5,666 bases of DNA from an uncultured Clostridia bacterium (GTDB lineage Bacteria > Bacillota_A > Clostridia > Christensenellales > Aristaeellaceae), in contig CAMVBO010000138.1 of NCBI GenBank assembly GCA_947165745.1, forward strand, positions 1-5,666. The letters run 5' to 3'. Positions 1 through 5,633 of this stretch are shown here, one piece after another. The notes under the pieces were generated by a model. That model was not told where the DNA came from and searched no databases. It saw only the letters and a list, made by a program, of their open reading frames with translations. A program made the translations under genes and the position numbers. Position 1 is the first letter of the stretch. Every line of letters starts with the position of its first letter.

Positions 1-438
1 GCCGGCCAGGGTCAGCGCCACGGTGAAGCCCAGGCCCATGCCCAGACCGTCCATCACGGACAGGCCGATGCTGTGCTTGTTGGCGTAGGCTTCCGCGCGG
101 CCCAGGATGATGCAGTTCACCACGATCAGCGGGATATAGATGCCCAGCGCCTCATACAGCGAGGGCAGGTAGGCCTCGATCAAAAGCTCCGTCACCGTCA
201 CCAGGCTGGCCACGATCACGATGTACGCGGGCAGCCGCACCTGGTCGGGGATGGCCTTGCGCAGCAGGCTGATCACCAGGTTGGAGAAGATCAGCACCGC
301 CGTGGTGGACAGGCCCATGCCGATGCCGTTCATCGCCCGGGTGGAAACCGCCAGCGTGGGGCACATGCCCAGCATCAGGATCAGCGTGGGGTTTTCCTTG
401 ATCAGGCCGTTGTACAGGCGTTCAAGATACTTATTCAT
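1..438 (-). CDS. rnfE: Rnf complex membrane subunit RnfE (partial, C-terminus beyond left edge)
   Basis: Integral membrane subunit of the Rnf ferredoxin:NAD+ oxidoreductase. The frame reads from ATG at 438 to the window edge, giving 146 residues without a stop; family members are usually about 200 or more. It begins MNKYLERLYNGLIKENPTL, a typical RnfE/NqrD start. Two family-hallmark cysteines are visible: Cys26 in LGMCPTLAV and Cys109 in VNCIILGRAEAYA. In this family, RnfA and RnfE cysteines together hold an iron-sulfur cluster inside the membrane. Hydrophobic segments lie at about 18-35, 40-60, 70-90 and 98-113, with another starting near 125. The start codon shares one base with the rnfDG stop (TGATG), and AAGGGAGG lies 9 nt upstream, so translation is probably coupled. 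No internal damage is seen; the truncation is only the window boundary. Confidence 0.95.
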   Translation of the reverse strand, partial: MNKYLERLYNGLIKENPTLILMLGMCPTLAVSTRAMNGIGMGLSTTAVLIFSNLVISLLRKAIPDQVRLPAYIVIVASLVTVTELLIEAYLPSLYEALGIYIPLIVVNCIILGRAEAYANKHSIGLSVMDGLGMGLGFTVALTLAG

Positions 439-2030
439 CACGCATTGCCTCCCTTCACATTGGTGCGGAAGAAGTCCAGCGCGGCGTTCACGGCGTTGAC
501 CACGGCCCCGGAGGTGGTGGACGCGCCGGAAACGGTGTCGATCTGGTCGTCCTCGGTGGAGCCGCCGGCCTTGTTCAGCGTGAACGCCCCGACGTTTTTG
601 CCGCTGAACTGGCCCTTGAACGCGTCCTCGTCCACCCGCATGCCCATGCCGGGCGTCTCGTGCAGCTCGGTAAAGGAGATGCCGTTCACGGTGCCGTCGG
701 GCTGGATGCCCACGGCCAGGGTGATGTTGCCGTCGAAGCCGTCGGAGGAGGTGACGCTGACGGCGTAGCCCGCGACCTCGTCGTCGGCCGTCTTGCCCAC
801 GAAGGCCTCGTTGATCTTCACGCGGCCGTAGCCAGTGCCGTAGACATTGCCGCCCAGGTCGGAAACGGCCTTGTCCAGCGCCTCGTCCACGTCAAAATGA
901 TCGGCGTCCGGGACCACCACCCGGTAGGAGGCCGCGCTGGCCGCCCGCTTCTGGTCCTCGATGGTGTCCTTGGTCATGGAGTATACGCCGGAGAGGGCCA
1001 GGCCCGCGATCAGTGTAATCACGCACAGCACCACCACGGGCTTGGGGATCCGCTTGACCAGGGGCTTTTCTTCCTGATATTCGTGGGAGATGCCCTTGCG
1101 GAAGGCGAAGGGCTTGGGGATGATATACATGTCGATCAGCGGCACGAACAGGTTGGCGCTGATGACGGAATAGCTGAAGGAGTCCGGCGCGCTGCCCTTG
1201 ATGCGGAACAGCGCACCCAGCGCGCCGATCAGCACGCCGTAGACCGTCTGGCCCAGCTTGCCCACGGGGCTGGTGGCGTAGTCGGTGGCCATGAAGAACG
1301 CGCCCATGATCACGCCGCCGCCCAGCAGGTGGGTCAGCAGGAACATGGGGTCAAAGCCCTGGCCGCCGAACAGGCCCATGCACAGCGTGAACGCGCCCAG
1401 CACGGAAAAGCAGATCTGGCCGTGGATGATGTCCATGACCCAGAGCAGCAGGCCGCCCACCAGCAGCGCCAGGGCGGAGCCGCCGATGACGCCGTTGGCC
1501 GTGCCCAGGAACAGGCTGGTGATGTTCACGGTCTCGCCGCTCTTCAGAAGCGCCATGGGCGTGGCCGAGGTGACGCCGTCCACGATCTGGTAGGTGGACA
1601 TGGTGGCGCTGAAGGAGATCAGCAGGACGCAGCGGGCCGCCAGCGCCGGGTTCAAGAAGTTCTTGCCCAGGCCGCCGAAACAGCACTTCACCACGATGAT
1701 GGCGAACACGCTGCCGATGATGGGCATGGTGACGGGCACGCTGGGGGACAGGCTCAGCGCCAGCATCAATCCCGTGACCACGGCGCTTCCGTCCTTCCAG
1801 GTGTCCGGCTTGTGGGCGATCTTGTCGAACGCGAATTCCGACAGCACCGCCGCCGCCACGGCGCACAGCACGATCAACAGCGCGTGCAGGCCGTTTACGA
1901 TCACGCCCACGACCGTGGCCGGCAGCAGCGACAGGGCCACCATCCGCATGATGAACGCGGTGGACCATCTGTCCCTCGCGTGGGGGCTGGAGGACAGGTT
2001 CAGTTCGTTTTGATAGGTGAGCATGTTCAT
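438..2030 (-). CDS. rnfDG: RnfD-RnfG fusion: membrane FMN subunit joined to periplasm-side FMN subunit
   Basis: One 530-residue frame carries two Rnf subunits that are normally separate. Residues 1 to about 315 are RnfD, with about nine or ten hydrophobic helices. They include GSAVVTGLMLALSLSP (81-96), the FMN-attachment motif DGVTSATP with acceptor Thr157, and the typical ending NLFVPLIDMYIIPKPF (293-308). A short charged linker (about 309-330) follows. Residues 331-349 are the single N-terminal helix of RnfG, and about 350-530 its extracytoplasmic FMN-binding domain. That domain has ELHETPGMG (455-463) and a second flavinylation motif, DTVSGAS (498-504), with Ser504 in the acceptor position. 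ApbE-type flavin transferases attach FMN at such Dxx(S/T)xA(S/T) motifs. The positively charged linker fits a cytoplasmic location, matching the RnfD C-terminus and RnfG N-terminus, so the fusion is topologically sensible. ATG lies 1 nt after the rnfC stop; AAGGGGG sits 11 nt upstream. The symbol is a composite of rnfD and rnfG. Confidence 0.93.
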   Translation of the reverse strand: MNMLTYQNELNLSSSPHARDRWSTAFIMRMVALSLLPATVVGVIVNGLHALLIVLCAVAAAVLSEFAFDKIAHKPDTWKDGSAVVTGLMLALSLSPSVPVTMPIIGSVFAIIVVKCCFGGLGKNFLNPALAARCVLLISFSATMSTYQIVDGVTSATPMALLKSGETVNITSLFLGTANGVIGGSALALLVGGLLLWVMDIIHGQICFSVLGAFTLCMGLFGGQGFDPMFLLTHLLGGGVIMGAFFMATDYATSPVGKLGQTVYGVLIGALGALFRIKGSAPDSFSYSVISANLFVPLIDMYIIPKPFAFRKGISHEYQEEKPLVKRIPKPVVVLCVITLIAGLALSGVYSMTKDTIEDQKRAASAASYRVVVPDADHFDVDEALDKAVSDLGGNVYGTGYGRVKINEAFVGKTADDEVAGYAVSVTSSDGFDGNITLAVGIQPDGTVNGISFTELHETPGMGMRVDEDAFKGQFSGKNVGAFTLNKAGGSTEDDQIDTVSGASTTSGAVVNAVNAALDFFRTNVKGGNA

Positions 2031-2031
2031 G

Positions 2032-3378
2032 TTATTTGCCGCCCCCTTCCGCGCGCCTGCGCGCCAGGATTTCCGCCTTGGCCCGCTTGAATTCCTGCAT
2101 CAAGGGCCGCTTGGCCGGGCATATATAGGTGCAGGAGCCGCACTGGATGCACTCCAGACCGCCGAGCTTTTTCTCATAGCGCTCCAGGTTGCCCATGTAC
2201 ACGGCCTCGCTCATCAGCTGGGGCAGAAGGCCCACCGGGCACACCGTGGTGCAGCGCCCGCAGCGCAGGCAGGAGGTCATCTGCGCCTCCGCCTTCTCGT
2301 TCGGGTCCTCCGCCAGCAGCGTCAGCCCGTTGTTCTGCTTCTGGATGGGCACGTTCAGCTCGCTCATGGCGATGCCCATCATCGGGCCGCCCACCAGGGC
2401 CTTCTTGAGGTTGACGCCCTCTTTCAGGCCGCCGGCGTAATTGAGCAGATCGGAAAAACTGGTGCCGTCCCGGACGATGTAGTTGCCGGGGTTCTTGACC
2501 GCATCGCCGGTGAGGGTGAGGCACTGGCTGTACAGCGGCTCGCCGTAGAGCACCGCCCGCTGGATGGCGTACAGGGTGCCCACATTGTCCACGATGCAGC
2601 CCACGTCCGCCGGCAGCTGGGCCAGGGGGAAATCCGCCCCGGCGATGGCCTGGATCAGGCTGCGCTCGCCGCCCTGCGGGTACTTGGTCTTCATGGCGTG
2701 CACCTCGACCTTGTCCTTGCCGGACGCGGCCTGGCGCATGGCGGCGATGGCCTCAGGCTTGTTGTCCTCGATGGCTATGACGCCCCTGGCGCGGGGGAAC
2801 AGCCGGAGCACCAGCTCCAGGCCCTCGATGATCTCCCGGGCCTTGGTACGCATCAGCTGGTCGTTGCAGGTCAGGTAGGGCTCGCACTCGGCGCCGTTGG
2901 CGATCACCACGCGGATGGCCTGCGGGTCCTTGGGCTTCAATTTCACGTAAGTGGGGAAGCCTGCGCCGCCCAAGCCCACCACGCCGGCCTCCTGCACGCG
3001 CGAGATGATCTCGTCGTTGGAGATGCTGTCGGGGTCCTGCCGGCGGGTGTAGTCCGCCGCAGGGGTGAACTGGCCGTCGCTATTGATCACGATGCAGTCC
3101 GCCATGGCCCCGGTCAGCACTCGGCGCTTCTCAATGGCCGTTACCGTGCCGGAGCAGGAGGATGCGATGTGGGCGGAGATAAAGCCGTCCGCCTCGGCGA
3201 TGCGCTGGCCCACCAGCACGCTGTCGCCCTTCTTCACGATGGGCTTGGCGGGCTTCCCGATGTGCTGCGAAAGCGGGAAGACCATTTCGCCCGTGGGCAG
3301 AAAATCGCGCAGCGGCATTTCCCGGCTCAGCTCTTTGTGCCCAGCCGGATGCACTCCGCCGCGAAAGGTGTGCTTCAA
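2032..3378 (-). CDS. rnfC: Rnf complex soluble iron-sulfur/flavin subunit RnfC
   Basis: Peripheral subunit carrying the NAD(H)/FMN site on the cytoplasmic face of Rnf. It has 448 residues, normal for the short Gram-positive form, which lacks the long C-terminal extension of some proteobacterial versions. It opens with MKHTFRGGVHPAGHKELS and PLSQHIGKPAKPIVKKGD, the standard RnfC barrel-like N-terminus. The glycine-rich nucleotide/flavin loop GVVGLGGAGFPTYVKL is at 132-147, followed by NGAECEPYLTCND (161-173). Near the C-terminus are two [4Fe-4S] ferredoxin motifs: Cys370/373/376/380 (CLRCGRCTTVCP) and Cys410/413/416/420 (CIQCGSCTYICP). The start codon is TTG at 3378. It is supported by GAGGGGAG at 3388-3395, 9 nt upstream, and by the complete N-terminus; the next Met is residue 21. 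It is the first gene of the minus-strand operon. No defects were seen. Confidence 0.97.
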   Translation of the reverse strand: MKHTFRGGVHPAGHKELSREMPLRDFLPTGEMVFPLSQHIGKPAKPIVKKGDSVLVGQRIAEADGFISAHIASSCSGTVTAIEKRRVLTGAMADCIVINSDGQFTPAADYTRRQDPDSISNDEIISRVQEAGVVGLGGAGFPTYVKLKPKDPQAIRVVIANGAECEPYLTCNDQLMRTKAREIIEGLELVLRLFPRARGVIAIEDNKPEAIAAMRQAASGKDKVEVHAMKTKYPQGGERSLIQAIAGADFPLAQLPADVGCIVDNVGTLYAIQRAVLYGEPLYSQCLTLTGDAVKNPGNYIVRDGTSFSDLLNYAGGLKEGVNLKKALVGGPMMGIAMSELNVPIQKQNNGLTLLAEDPNEKAEAQMTSCLRCGRCTTVCPVGLLPQLMSEAVYMGNLERYEKKLGGLECIQCGSCTYICPAKRPLMQEFKRAKAEILARRRAEGGGK

Positions 3379-3421
3379 GGTCCTCGACTCCCCTCGTGTT
3401 TTTGTTGAATGGATATGCCGC

Positions 3422-3446
3422 GGGCGCGGGGCGCTTGCGCGAACCC
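3422..3446 (-). other. GC-rich hairpin in the rnf leader
   Basis: Within the predicted 87-nt 5' leader of rnfC, GGG and CGCG (3422-3428) can pair with CGCG and CCC (3438-3446), with a 2-nt AA bulge and a 9-nt loop. No U-run follows in the rnf direction, so it is not an intrinsic terminator. It could stabilise the leader or affect translation, but no known riboswitch class is recognised here. Confidence 0.3.
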
Positions 3447-3471
3447 ACCCACACTATAATCCTACAAAATA

Positions 3472-3500
3472 ATTCTAACATATTTATGGGGGTTTGTAAA
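3472..3500 (-). promoter_or_regulatory. Predicted sigma-A-type promoter of the rnf operon
   Basis: On the minus strand, -35 TTTACA (3495-3500) is separated by exactly 17 nt from -10 TAGAAT (3472-3477). The -10 is preceded by TGT, making an extended -10. Each hexamer matches 5 of 6 consensus bases. The expected transcript start is near 3465, giving a leader of about 87 nt to the TTG start of rnfC. The AT-rich stretch stands out from the GC-rich genes on both sides. Confidence 0.7.
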
Positions 3501-3557
3501 TGGCAATGGAATGCAAATATATTGTTCAAAAACGTAAAACAGGCGCGCCGGTTTGGC

Positions 3558-3586
3558 TTTACTTTCCACCGGGAATATTGTAAAAT
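3558..3586 (+). promoter_or_regulatory. Predicted promoter of the HPr-lactate dehydrogenase gene
   Basis: -35 TTTACT (3558-3563), 17-nt spacer, -10 TAAAAT (3581-3586). The expected start is near 3593, leaving a leader of about 20 nt. The -35 lies inside an imperfect inverted repeat, CCGGT (3548-3552) and ACCGG (3568-3572), which could be an operator. The ribosome binding site AAGGAG (3601-3606) lies 8 nt before the ATG at 3615. Confidence 0.55.
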
Positions 3587-3614
3587 GATATAAGAAGGAA
3601 AAGGAGAATCCGCC

Positions 3615-4916
3615 ATGACCACCATGAACTACGAAGTCACCGGCGCCCTGGGGATGCATGCCCGCCCGGCGGCGTTCCTGGCTCAGACCTGCGTGGGCCT
3701 TTCTTCCCAGATCACCGTGAAGTATGACGGCAGGACCGCCAGCGGCTCCAACGTGCTGGAGCTGCTGGCCCTGCGCGCCGGTAAGGGCGCGGTGCTGGAG
3801 ATTACCGCCGAGGGCGGCGACGAACAGGCCGCGCTGAACGAGGTCTATCGGGTGCTGCGGGAGAAGATGTGGGACAGGCACAGGGCGCCCCTTTTGCACA
3901 TCGCCTTCTTCGGCACCCACGACTACGACCGGCTGTTCTTCAGCGAGCTGGCCAAGGACCGGGGCGAGGGCACCTACAACTGTTCCATCAAGTATTACAG
4001 CTGCCGCCTGACGCCGGAGACCGCCAACCTGGCCAAGGGCTTCGACGCGGTGTGCGTGTTCGTGAACGACGAGCTGCCCCGCCAGGCGGTGGAGACGCTG
4101 GCCGATTGCGGCGTGCGGCTGATTTTGCTGCGCTGCGCCGGGTTCAACAACGTGGATCTGCAGGCCTGCAAGGAGCGGGGCATCAAGGTGGCGCGGGTGC
4201 CGGCCTATTCGCCCTATGCCGTGGCCGAGCACGCCATGAGCCTCATCATGACCGCCAACCGCCGCCTGCACAAGGCCGTGAACAAGGTGCGGGACAACAA
4301 CTTCGCGCTGTCGGGCCTTCTGGGGCTGGACCTTCACAACAAGGTTGCGGGCATCGTGGGCACCGGCAAGATTGGCCAGTGCATGGCCCGCATCTGCAAG
4401 GGCTTCGGTATGTCGGTGCTCGCCTGGGACGCCTATCCCAACAAGGCGCTGGAGGAGGAGGGCCTGCTGACCTATGTGCCCTGGGAGGAGCTGCTGGAGC
4501 GCTCGGATCTGATCTCCCTGCACGCGCCGCTGATCGAAGGCCCCGGCGGGACTTATCACCTGATCGACGCCGCGGCCATCGCCCGCATGAAGGACACAGC
4601 CATGCTGGTGAACACCGCCCGGGGGCCGCTGATCGACACCGAGGCGCTGATCGAGGCGCTGAAGAACGGCAAGTTCCACGCCGTGGCGCTGGACGTGTAC
4701 GAGGGCGAGGACGCCAATGTGTACACCGACCGCTCCACCGAATTTTTGAACAACGATGTCACCGCGCGCCTTCAGATGTTCCCCAACGTGGTGATGACCA
4801 GCCACCAGGCCTTCTTCACCCGGGAGGCGCTGCAGGCCATCGCCGCCGAGACGCTGGAGAACGCCCGCCGGTTCAACGAGGGCGTCGACCTCGGCGACGC
4901 GGAGGTAAGGGCGTGA
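3615..4916 (+). CDS. ldhA: HPr-like phosphocarrier domain fused to D-lactate dehydrogenase (LdhA type)
   Basis: A 433-residue protein that probably reduces pyruvate to D-lactate with NADH in the cytoplasm. Residues 1-85 align without gaps to HPr of the phosphotransferase system. GMHARPAA places His15 and Arg17 exactly at HPr numbering. The hydrophobic patch (Val47, Leu48, Leu51) that meets PTS partners is kept, but the regulatory Ser46 position is Asn46. Residues about 93-428 are an LdhA-like 2-hydroxyacid dehydrogenase: start LHIAFFGTHDYDR, then RCAGFNNVDL (173-182). The NAD loop is GTGKIGQ (249-255) with Asp272 at the end of the second strand, favouring NAD over NADP. Catalytic Arg336 (NTARG), Glu365 (DVYEGE) and His397 (SHQAF) are all present. 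AAGGAG lies 8 nt before the ATG. Met85 could be an internal start for an unfused 349-residue enzyme, but GGGAG only 3 nt upstream is poorly spaced. It is transcribed divergently from rnf. The symbol covers only the dehydrogenase part. Confidence 0.93.
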   Translation: MTTMNYEVTGALGMHARPAAFLAQTCVGLSSQITVKYDGRTASGSNVLELLALRAGKGAVLEITAEGGDEQAALNEVYRVLREKMWDRHRAPLLHIAFFGTHDYDRLFFSELAKDRGEGTYNCSIKYYSCRLTPETANLAKGFDAVCVFVNDELPRQAVETLADCGVRLILLRCAGFNNVDLQACKERGIKVARVPAYSPYAVAEHAMSLIMTANRRLHKAVNKVRDNNFALSGLLGLDLHNKVAGIVGTGKIGQCMARICKGFGMSVLAWDAYPNKALEEEGLLTYVPWEELLERSDLISLHAPLIEGPGGTYHLIDAAAIARMKDTAMLVNTARGPLIDTEALIEALKNGKFHAVALDVYEGEDANVYTDRSTEFLNNDVTARLQMFPNVVMTSHQAFFTREALQAIAAETLENARRFNEGVDLGDAEVRA

Positions 4917-4917
4917 G

Positions 4918-4957
4918 GGAGAGTGGAGTGAGGAGTGTGGAGTGTGGAGTGTGGAGT
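4918..4957 (+). repeat. Left heptamer tract (GGAGTGT units)
   Basis: About 5.7 units of a 7-nt repeat start two bases after the dehydrogenase stop codon. Units are GGAGAGT, then GGAGTGA, then three exact GGAGTGT units (4932-4952) and a partial GGAGT. The array is too short and its period too small for CRISPR. Confidence 0.85.
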
Positions 4958-4964
4958 TCAGGTG

Positions 4965-4985
4965 GAAATCCTTCGGATTTCTTTT
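4965..4985 (+). terminator. Probable intrinsic terminator of the HPr-lactate dehydrogenase gene
   Basis: A perfect 7-bp stem, GAAATCC (4965-4971) with GGATTTC (4975-4981), has a 3-nt TTC loop and is followed directly by TTTT and then GATT. It sits about 50 nt after the stop codon. The stem is short and AT-rich and the U-run is only four, so efficiency may be moderate. It lies inside the composite repeat, just past the left heptamer tract. Confidence 0.55.
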
Positions 4986-5000
4986 GATTCGGTGGGAAAC

Positions 5001-5034
5001 CGGATTGCCACAGCCCACGGCTCCGCAATGACGC
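5001..5034 (-). repeat. REP-like palindromic unit, left copy (inverted)
   Basis: Read on the minus strand, this copy contains TCATTGCG near its start and ends GTGGCAATCCG, the same end blocks as the copy at 5088-5123. It is partly self-complementary (ATTGC with GCAAT), while its centre has diverged from the other copy. Confidence 0.75.
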
Positions 5035-5087
5035 GGCCATGAGCCGGACTTATCGCTTTTTCAGGAATGATGAACGGAATCATGACG

Positions 5088-5123
5088 GTGTCATTGCGAG
5101 GAGCGAAGCGACGTGGCAATCCG
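5088..5123 (+). repeat. REP-like palindromic unit, right copy
   Basis: It contains TCATTGCG (5091-5098), a GAGGAGCGAAGCGAC centre and GTGGCAATCCG (5113-5123). From general knowledge, very similar short palindromes are scattered through many bacterial genomes and are often mistranslated as ARSEATWQS-like peptides. The left copy at 5001-5034 is in the opposite orientation, so a transcript could fold the two into one long stem. Confidence 0.8.
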
Positions 5124-5141
5124 TCTCCCCGGCCAACTTTA

Positions 5142-5195
5142 ACTCCACTTTCCACACTCCACACTCCACTCTCAACTCTAATTCTCAACCTCTCA
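5142..5195 (-). repeat. Right heptamer tract (complement of GGAGTGT), degenerating outward
   Basis: Seven-nt periodicity on the plus strand: ACTCC, ACTTTCC, ACACTCC, ACACTCC, ACTCTCA, ACTCTAA, TTCTCAA, CCTCTCA. The two central units (5154-5167) are exact complements of the left-tract unit, making the tracts terminal inverted repeats of the composite element. The outer units drift toward a TTGAGAA-type sequence (minus strand). Confidence 0.8.
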
Positions 5196-5212
5196 TACCC
5201 GAACCAACAGCA

Positions 5213-5221
5213 AAAGGAGGT
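5213..5221 (+). promoter_or_regulatory. Strong ribosome binding site deciding the Dabb start
   Basis: AAAGGAGGT is a near-perfect Shine-Dalgarno sequence. AGGAGG (5215-5220) ends 7 nt before ATG 5228. It fixes the start there and argues against the in-frame ATG at 5039, whose extension would translate the repeat element. Confidence 0.9.
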
Positions 5222-5227
5222 ATCCCC

Positions 5228-5515
5228 ATGAAACACATCATGCTCATCAAACTCAAGCCCGGCGCGGACCCGGTGGCCATCCAGGAGAAGATCATCAAGA
5301 CCTTCCGAAAGCTGGATGACGAGCTGGACTGGCTGAACCGGCCGCTGGTGGTGCGCCGCTGCGAGGACACCGACGCCAGCTTCGACCTGATGGCGTCCTT
5401 CGAGCTGGAGAAGGAGAGCCAAGTGGCCGAGTACCAGGCCCTTCCGCAGGTGGAGAAGCTGCGCGGCAAGATATTGGAGTTTGTCGAGGACAAGGCGACG
5501 TTCGACCACTATTGA
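5228..5515 (+). CDS. Dabb-family (stress-responsive A/B barrel) small protein
   Basis: A 95-residue protein with the usual length and shape of the Dabb family, a ferredoxin-like dimeric alpha/beta barrel. It begins MKHIMLIKLKPGADP (strand 1), followed by a helix at about 15-33. A second strand holds VVRRCED (41-47), then SFDLMASFELE (51-61), helix VAEYQALPQVEKLRGKI (66-82) and the typical acidic ending FVEDKATFDHY. Family members range from stress-linked proteins of unknown role to small-molecule cyclases and decarboxylases, so no reaction can be assigned. Cytoplasmic: no signal peptide or membrane segment. The start is set by AAAGGAGGT 7 nt upstream. No convincing own promoter was found in the repeat-rich region before it. 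It may rely on readthrough past the weak terminator at 4965-4985, or on a promoter not recognised here. Confidence 0.85.
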   Translation: MKHIMLIKLKPGADPVAIQEKIIKTFRKLDDELDWLNRPLVVRRCEDTDASFDLMASFELEKESQVAEYQALPQVEKLRGKILEFVEDKATFDHY

Positions 5516-5528
5516 GCGGCCTGCCCGG

Positions 5529-5557
5529 TTGCAATCCCCGCACACAGCAAGTATAAT
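5529..5557 (+). promoter_or_regulatory. Upstream promoter of a tandem pair before the lysine riboswitch
   Basis: -35 TTGCAA (5529-5534, 4 of 6 consensus), 17-nt spacer, perfect -10 TATAAT (5552-5557). The expected start is near 5564, upstream of the second promoter. Confidence 0.5.
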
Positions 5558-5576
5558 AATATTAACCCTGCCGGGA

Positions 5577-5605
5577 TTGACAGCCGTGGCTTTTTGTGGT
5601 ACCAT
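5577..5605 (+). promoter_or_regulatory. Main predicted promoter of the riboswitch-controlled transcript
   Basis: -35 TTGACA is a perfect match (5577-5582). A 17-nt spacer leads to -10 TACCAT (5600-5605), preceded by TGG, an extended -10. The expected start near 5612 is about 20 nt before the riboswitch begins. Confidence 0.75.
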
Positions 5606-5633
5606 GCCACCACAGTCGAATACCGCAATTAAA

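Larger units (their letters stand above)
4918..5195. repeat. Composite interspersed repeat, about 280 bp, with inverted symmetry
   Basis: The non-coding stretch between the dehydrogenase stop and the Dabb gene is built as nested inverted repeats. GGAGTGT heptamers at the left are mirrored by ACACTCC heptamers at the right, and inside them lie two inverted copies of a short palindromic sequence. The core (5035-5087) has no clear feature beyond a small ATGAT/ATCAT inverted repeat. No transposase, no flanking target duplication and no credible gene is seen. The layout resembles a mosaic of REP-like units (BIME- or MITE-like). Whether it is mobile cannot be judged from one copy. Confidence 0.75.

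Noticed and set aside
1035..1105. Separate internal translation start for RnfG within the fused gene
   Set aside because: There is no ATG at the domain junction. A GGAAG stretch precedes only CTG and GTG codons inside a continuous frame, so a fused product is the simpler reading.
660..2090. Long plus-strand open frame of 476 codons opposite rnfDG
   Set aside because: Its composition is dominated by His, Gln, Gly, Ala and Asp with no domain, as expected from the antisense of GC-rich codons. The minus strand holds clear RnfD and RnfG motifs.
3522..3541. Possible Rex redox-repressor site, TTGTTCA followed by AAAACA
   Set aside because: The left half fits the TTGTTAA half-site, but the right half matches poorly (about 4 of 7) and the spacing is off, so a Rex operator cannot be claimed without a motif score and relatives.
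4918..4957. CRISPR-like or minisatellite array
   Set aside because: Repeat units are 7 nt and contiguous with no spacers. It is a short tandem tract within the composite repeat, not a CRISPR array.
3869..4987. Second plus-strand frame of 372 codons overlapping the dehydrogenase
   Set aside because: Arg/Gly/Ala/Pro-rich out-of-frame shadow of a GC-rich gene, with no motif and no ribosome binding site.
3462..5018. Minus-strand open frame of 518 codons opposite the HPr-lactate dehydrogenase gene
   Set aside because: It is low-complexity, rich in His, Gln, Gly and Val, has no family signature, and runs through the promoter region and the heptamer repeats. The opposite strand has all HPr and dehydrogenase motifs.
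5039..5227. In-frame N-terminal extension of the Dabb protein from ATG 5039
   Set aside because: The 63 extra residues translate the repeat element, including ARSEATWQS, a peptide typical of mistranslated palindromic repeats. The strong ribosome binding site at 5213-5221 points to ATG 5228, which also gives the normal family start and length.
5523..5575. GCCCGG ... CCGGG inverted repeat as terminator of the Dabb gene
   Set aside because: The arms are about 40 nt apart, no U-run follows, and two promoters occupy the interval, so it is not a convincing intrinsic terminator.
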